From: Chloroflexota bacterium
GTDB taxonomy: Bacteria > Chloroflexota > Anaerolineae > Anaerolineales > Villigracilaceae
Direction: 5' to 3'
Assembly (NCBI GenBank): GCA_026390015.1
Contig: JAPLGS010000147.1
Span: 1 to 46,216 of the forward strand
Length of the DNA: 46,216 nt
The position numbers were made by a program, and so were the translations under genes. Below are positions 43,271 to 46,216 of the stretch, piece after piece. Under the pieces are notes generated by a model. The model was not told the DNA's origin. It did no database searches and worked only from the letters and a program-made list of their open reading frames with translations. Positions within the stretch are counted from its first letter, which is position 1. Each line of letters begins with the position of its first letter.

Positions 43271-44518
43271 ATGCTTCGTATTGCTATGCTTTCTTATCAC
43301 ACCTGTCCACTGGCAACGCTGGGCGGAAAAGATACCGGCGGAATGAATGTCTACGTTCGCGATCTGACGCGTGAGTTGGGGCGAATGGGCGTTCATGTGG
43401 ATGTCTTTACGCGTTCGCAGGATGAGCACGTTCCGCACGTTGTCCACGAGTTGGGATTTGGCAACCGCGTGGTGCATGTGCCGTCAGGGCCTGAAACCCC
43501 CAAGGCCAAGAATGAACTCGCAAATTTCATCCCCGAGTTTGTGGAGGGCATCAAACAATTCGCCATTGATAAAGGGATTCACTATGATGTGATCCATAGT
43601 CATTATTGGATGTCTGGTTTGGCGGCGGAATCATTGAGCGATGCTTGGGGCGGGACTCCCATCGTGCACATGTTCCACACTTTAGGTGAAATGAAGAACC
43701 GTGTGGCACGTTCGGAGAGTGAACGCGCGGGCGAGGATCGACTCAAAGGCGAGAGACAGGTGCTCGGTCGGGCAGATCGGATCATCGCTGCCACGATAGC
43801 TGAGACGACACAGTTGAGATTCCTCTACCGAGCACAATCTCGCAAGCTGGTTATCATTCCACCAGGCGTAGATACGAGTCATTTTTATCCGATCCCAACA
43901 GATGAGGCGAAGCAATTTCTTGGTTTGAAACCTGAGAATCGAATGGTGCTTTTTGTCGGGCGCATTGAACCGCTCAAGGGCGTGGATACGTTGATCCAGG
44001 CGATGGCTTGTTTGGATATGCAAGAGATACATCGTCCCGTTCATCTTGCCGTCATTGGCGGTGAGCCAAACGTGATCCCCGAAGATATGACCGAAGAAAT
44101 GACTCGCCTGCAGAAATTGTGTGATGAAATGTTTATGGGCGGGATGGTGGTCTTCCTCGGCAAGCGTGGACAGGATACGCTTCCATATTATTATTCCGCG
44201 GCGGAAGTGGTCGTGATGCCTTCGCTGTATGAATCTTTTGGGATGGTGGCGCTCGAAGCCATGGCTTGCGGAACGCCAGTCATCGCCTCAGAAGTGGGTG
44301 GGCTTGGCTATCTTGTCCAAAACGATGTGACAGGATACACGATCCCCGATAGTGACCCCGAAGCGCTGTGCGATAAACTTTCGACGTTGTTAGGCGCTGC
44401 AAATCTGCGTGAGACGATGGGGCTGCGCGCCGCTGAATACGCATTGGATTATGCCTGGGAAAAAATCGCCGCGCGGATCGTGGAAGTTTATGTGGATGTG
44501 ATAGGTAACAAAGCGTAA
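43271..44518 (+). CDS. GT4 family glycosyltransferase (MshA/sucrose-synthase-like)
   Basis: A 415-residue GT-B glycosyltransferase. The N-terminal domain has the acceptor loop TLGGKDTGGMNVYVRDLTREL and DVIHSHYWMSGL. The C-terminal nucleotide-sugar domain has LFVGRIEPLKGVDTLI near residue 228, and MPSLYESFGMVALEAMACGTPVIASEVGG with the conserved E-x7-E motif near 320-328. The style is that of retaining GT4 enzymes such as MshA and sucrose-phosphate synthase-like proteins. The acceptor is unknown. The ATG follows a TAAAAT-like element closely and has only a weak GGGA ribosome site. Confidence 0.88.
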   Translation: MLRIAMLSYHTCPLATLGGKDTGGMNVYVRDLTRELGRMGVHVDVFTRSQDEHVPHVVHELGFGNRVVHVPSGPETPKAKNELANFIPEFVEGIKQFAIDKGIHYDVIHSHYWMSGLAAESLSDAWGGTPIVHMFHTLGEMKNRVARSESERAGEDRLKGERQVLGRADRIIAATIAETTQLRFLYRAQSRKLVIIPPGVDTSHFYPIPTDEAKQFLGLKPENRMVLFVGRIEPLKGVDTLIQAMACLDMQEIHRPVHLAVIGGEPNVIPEDMTEEMTRLQKLCDEMFMGGMVVFLGKRGQDTLPYYYSAAEVVVMPSLYESFGMVALEAMACGTPVIASEVGGLGYLVQNDVTGYTIPDSDPEALCDKLSTLLGAANLRETMGLRAAEYALDYAWEKIAARIVEVYVDVIGNKA

Positions 44519-44544
44519 TAAAATTCTTCGTTTGAAATGAATCA

Positions 44545-44581
44545 AAAATGCTTTGCAAGTTTTATCCTTGCAAAGCATTTT
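44545..44581. terminator. Hairpin terminator between the GT4 and NYN genes
   Basis: AAAATGCTTTGCAAG pairs perfectly with CTTGCAAAGCATTTT. The genes converge here and the A and T tails allow use from both sides. Confidence 0.88.
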
Positions 44582-44583
44582 AT

Positions 44584-45339
44584 CTACTCCTTGATCTTCA
44601 CAAAAAATCCGCCCGTATCTTTTTCGTGAATTTCAAATTGATCCTTGAATTTCATCATCATCTTCGAAAGTTGTTTGTGACCATACGTGCGCGGGTCAAA
44701 GCCTGGGTCAAGTTGATAAAGTGCATTCCCCATGTTTGCCAGTGACGCCCAGCCATCCTGCTGAACCGCCATTTCAAATGCCTGAGTCAGCAATGGTACA
44801 GGGTCAACTTCCTCTTTTTCATCTTTGATTTTCTTTGTCCCATCTTTTGGTTTGCTGATTTGTTTTGCAACAACCTTTTTATCTGTCACCAGATTTTCAG
44901 TATAAACAAATACATCGCATGCGTTGACGAAAGGCTTGGGCGTTTTCTTCTCGCCGATGCCCATCACAAAAATGCCGGTCTCTCGAATGCGGGTAGCCAA
45001 TCGAGTGTAATCACTGTCAGAAGAGACGAGGCAAAACCCATCCACCACGCTGGCGTGCAGGATGTCCATCGCGTCAATGATCATTGCGCTGTCGGTGGCG
45101 TTCTTGCCGATCGTATAGCGGAATTGTTGAATGGGTTGGAAGGCGTGAAAGTTCAATGTTTCTTTCCACGAATTCATGCTGGAAGTTGTCCAGTCACCGT
45201 AAATACGGCGCACGGTCACTTGTCCGTAGCGGCCAGATTCGACGAGCATTTGGGAAAGCAAACCCGCCTGAGCATTATCGCCATCGATCAGCATGGCGAT
45301 CTTGTTACGTACAAGGGATTGGATTTTTTCTTCTGTCAT
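44584..45339 (-). CDS. NYN-domain protein with C-terminal LOTUS-like domain
   Basis: A 251-residue protein of the LabA/DUF88 type. The N-terminal NYN (PIN-like) domain has MLIDGDNAQ near residue 17, DSAMIIDAMDIL near 83 and LVSSDSDYTRLATRIRE near 103. These acidic residues match a metal-dependent nuclease site. A Lys-rich linker (KPKDGTKKIKDEKEE) leads to an OST-HTH/LOTUS-like domain (about 178-251, PLLTQAFEMAVQQDGWASLANMG and on), which in other proteins binds RNA. Cellular target unknown. Confidence 0.87.
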   Translation of the reverse strand: MTEEKIQSLVRNKIAMLIDGDNAQAGLLSQMLVESGRYGQVTVRRIYGDWTTSSMNSWKETLNFHAFQPIQQFRYTIGKNATDSAMIIDAMDILHASVVDGFCLVSSDSDYTRLATRIRETGIFVMGIGEKKTPKPFVNACDVFVYTENLVTDKKVVAKQISKPKDGTKKIKDEKEEVDPVPLLTQAFEMAVQQDGWASLANMGNALYQLDPGFDPRTYGHKQLSKMMMKFKDQFEIHEKDTGGFFVKIKE

Positions 45340-45405
45340 GATGACAATTATACACTTCTTAAGACCCGACAGGATTTATGGAAACCAGTCAAGTTTGTTT
45401 GATAC

Positions 45406-45440
45406 AAACCTTTACCAAACCTTTACACTTGCTTTATGAT
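45406..45440 (+). promoter_or_regulatory. Tandem 11-bp direct repeats overlapping a promoter
   Basis: AAACCTTTACC (45406-45416) is followed immediately by AAACCTTTACA (45417-45427), an 11-base period typical for tandem binding by OmpR/PhoB-family dimers. TATGAT (45435-45440) is a plausible -10, with TTTACC (45411-45416) 18 bases upstream as the -35 position. It precedes the response regulator gene, so autoregulation is likely. Confidence 0.65.
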
Positions 45441-45470
45441 AAAGAAAAAAAAATAGTAGAGAATCTCACT

Positions 45471-46154
45471 ATGACAAAAATCCTTGTAATTGATGATGAA
45501 CCTTCCATTGTGACGCTTGTTCAAGCTTATTTGAAACCTGAAGGATACGAAGTCTTCACCGCGACAGATGGTCCTTCGGGACTTAAAGCTGTGCGCGTTT
45601 TCAAACCCGACCTGATCGTATTGGATGTCATGCTGCCCGGAATGGATGGATTGGAATTGCTTTCGCGCCTGCGTCGTGAGTCGCAGGTGTATGTTATTTT
45701 ATTAACTGCCCGCACTGAGGAGACTGACAAGATCGTCGGCCTCTCTGTCGGTGCGGATGATTACATGACGAAACCGTTCAGTCCGCGCGAGTTGGTGGCA
45801 AGAGTCAAGGCAGCGCTAAGACGCATTCAGACAGGATCAGGCTCGGGCGTGGAAGGATCTGTGCTGGCTTTTCGTCATGTCCGAGTTGATACAGGCGCGC
45901 GTCAAGTCACAGTAGATAATGATCTCATTGATCTTACAGCCAGCGAATTTGACCTCCTGCTTGCGCTCGCCGAGAATCGCGGACGTGTTCTTTCACGTGA
46001 GCAATTGCTCGAGCGCGTCTGGGGCGGATCGTATTTTGGTGAAATGCGCGTGGTGGATGTTCATCTTGGACATGTCCGCCAAAAATTAGGAAACCCTGAT
46101 CTGATCGCTACTGTGCGCGGTGTTGGCTATCGTTTTGACGACGAACCTTTATAA
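45471..46154 (+). CDS. OmpR/PhoB-family response regulator
   Basis: A 227-residue two-domain regulator. The receiver domain (about residues 1-120) has the acidic pair DDE near 9-11, phospho-acceptor Asp in IVLDVMLPGMDG near 53, and the Lys in YMTKPFSPREL near 102. The C-terminal winged helix (about 130-225) has FDLLLALAENRGRVLSREQLLERVWG and VVDVHLGHVRQKLG with VRGVGYRFDD. The start at 45471 is the Met of the family core; an in-frame ATG at 45378 extends through the promoter repeats and is rejected. The next gene, 12 bases on, begins like a sensor kinase. Confidence 0.93.
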   Translation: MTKILVIDDEPSIVTLVQAYLKPEGYEVFTATDGPSGLKAVRVFKPDLIVLDVMLPGMDGLELLSRLRRESQVYVILLTARTEETDKIVGLSVGADDYMTKPFSPRELVARVKAALRRIQTGSGSGVEGSVLAFRHVRVDTGARQVTVDNDLIDLTASEFDLLLALAENRGRVLSREQLLERVWGGSYFGEMRVVDVHLGHVRQKLGNPDLIATVRGVGYRFDDEPL

Positions 46155-46166
46155 AACTGGTGACCT

Positions 46167-46216
46167 ATGAAAATCATTCGATCGCATTTAGGTATTAAAT
46201 TATTCCTTTCATATTT
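46167..46216 (+). CDS. Start of a probable sensor histidine kinase (cut by window edge)
   Basis: Sixteen codons are visible (MKIIRSHLGIKLFLSY), a basic start running into a hydrophobic segment. That fits the first membrane helix of a histidine kinase paired with the upstream response regulator. GGTGA lies 5 bases before the ATG. The identity is inferred from position. Confidence 0.6.
   Translation, partial: MKIIRSHLGIKLFLSY

Overview
The window looks like a chromosomal segment of an Anaerolineae-type Chloroflexota bacterium. This is inferred from gene style and was not tested by any search. The clues are a Tad-pilus cluster with a receiver-domain CpaE, a fused transaldolase/glucose-6-phosphate isomerase, many class III aminotransferases, tungsten-type aldehyde ferredoxin oxidoreductases, and REP-like repeats between genes. 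One tRNA gene, tRNA-Thr(CGT), is present. There are no rRNA genes, CRISPR arrays or transposase genes.

Layout. 1-5146: end of a Tad/Flp pilus operon (cpaB end, cpaE, cpaF, tadB, tadC). 5203-9766: housekeeping genes (comF, long-form hpf, folE, then leftward folB, an lgt-like gene and tlpA, and a DUF429 gene). 9855-15408: a pentose-phosphate block (transketolase, rpiB, tal-pgi fusion) ending with a pterin-4a-carbinolamine dehydratase gene (pcd). 15426-16280: an MNT/HEPN toxin-antitoxin pair sitting between pcd and a second, partial copy of the pcd 3' end. 16310-17872: a leftward alpha-galactosidase-like gene.

18039-42154 is the most distinctive region. It is a rightward island for amine, polyamine or omega-amino-acid catabolism: two Lrp/AsnC regulators, five class III aminotransferases (one resembling putrescine aminotransferase, one GABA aminotransferase, one the beta-alanine/taurine type), a CoA-acylating (methyl)malonate-semialdehyde dehydrogenase, a complete PotABCD-type ABC importer, a saccharopine-dehydrogenase-like gene with a broken frame, an APC permease and two different AOR-family oxidoreductases. 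The simplest reading is import of polyamines or amino acids, transamination to aldehydes, then oxidation either to acyl-CoA (MmsA) or to acids with reduction of ferredoxin (AORs). Three toxin-antitoxin-like pairs lie in or beside this part of the window.

42193-46216: a CPBP membrane protease, tRNA-Thr, a GT4 glycosyltransferase, a NYN/LOTUS RNA-binding or nuclease protein, and an OmpR-type response regulator followed by the start of its likely sensor kinase.

The most unusual signal is structural. Two toxin-antitoxin cassettes, MNT/HEPN at pcd and an antitoxin plus truncated toxin at gabT, are each flanked by a direct repeat of the 3' end of the upstream metabolic gene. The differences between the copies are mostly synonymous, so the extra ends look like foreign alleles rather than fresh local duplications. 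This suggests a shared way of inserting at gene 3' ends. Three genes also look damaged relative to their families: aminotransferase A has lost about 60 residues in frame, the saccharopine-dehydrogenase-like gene has a deletion and frameshift, and HEPN has a one-base frameshift.
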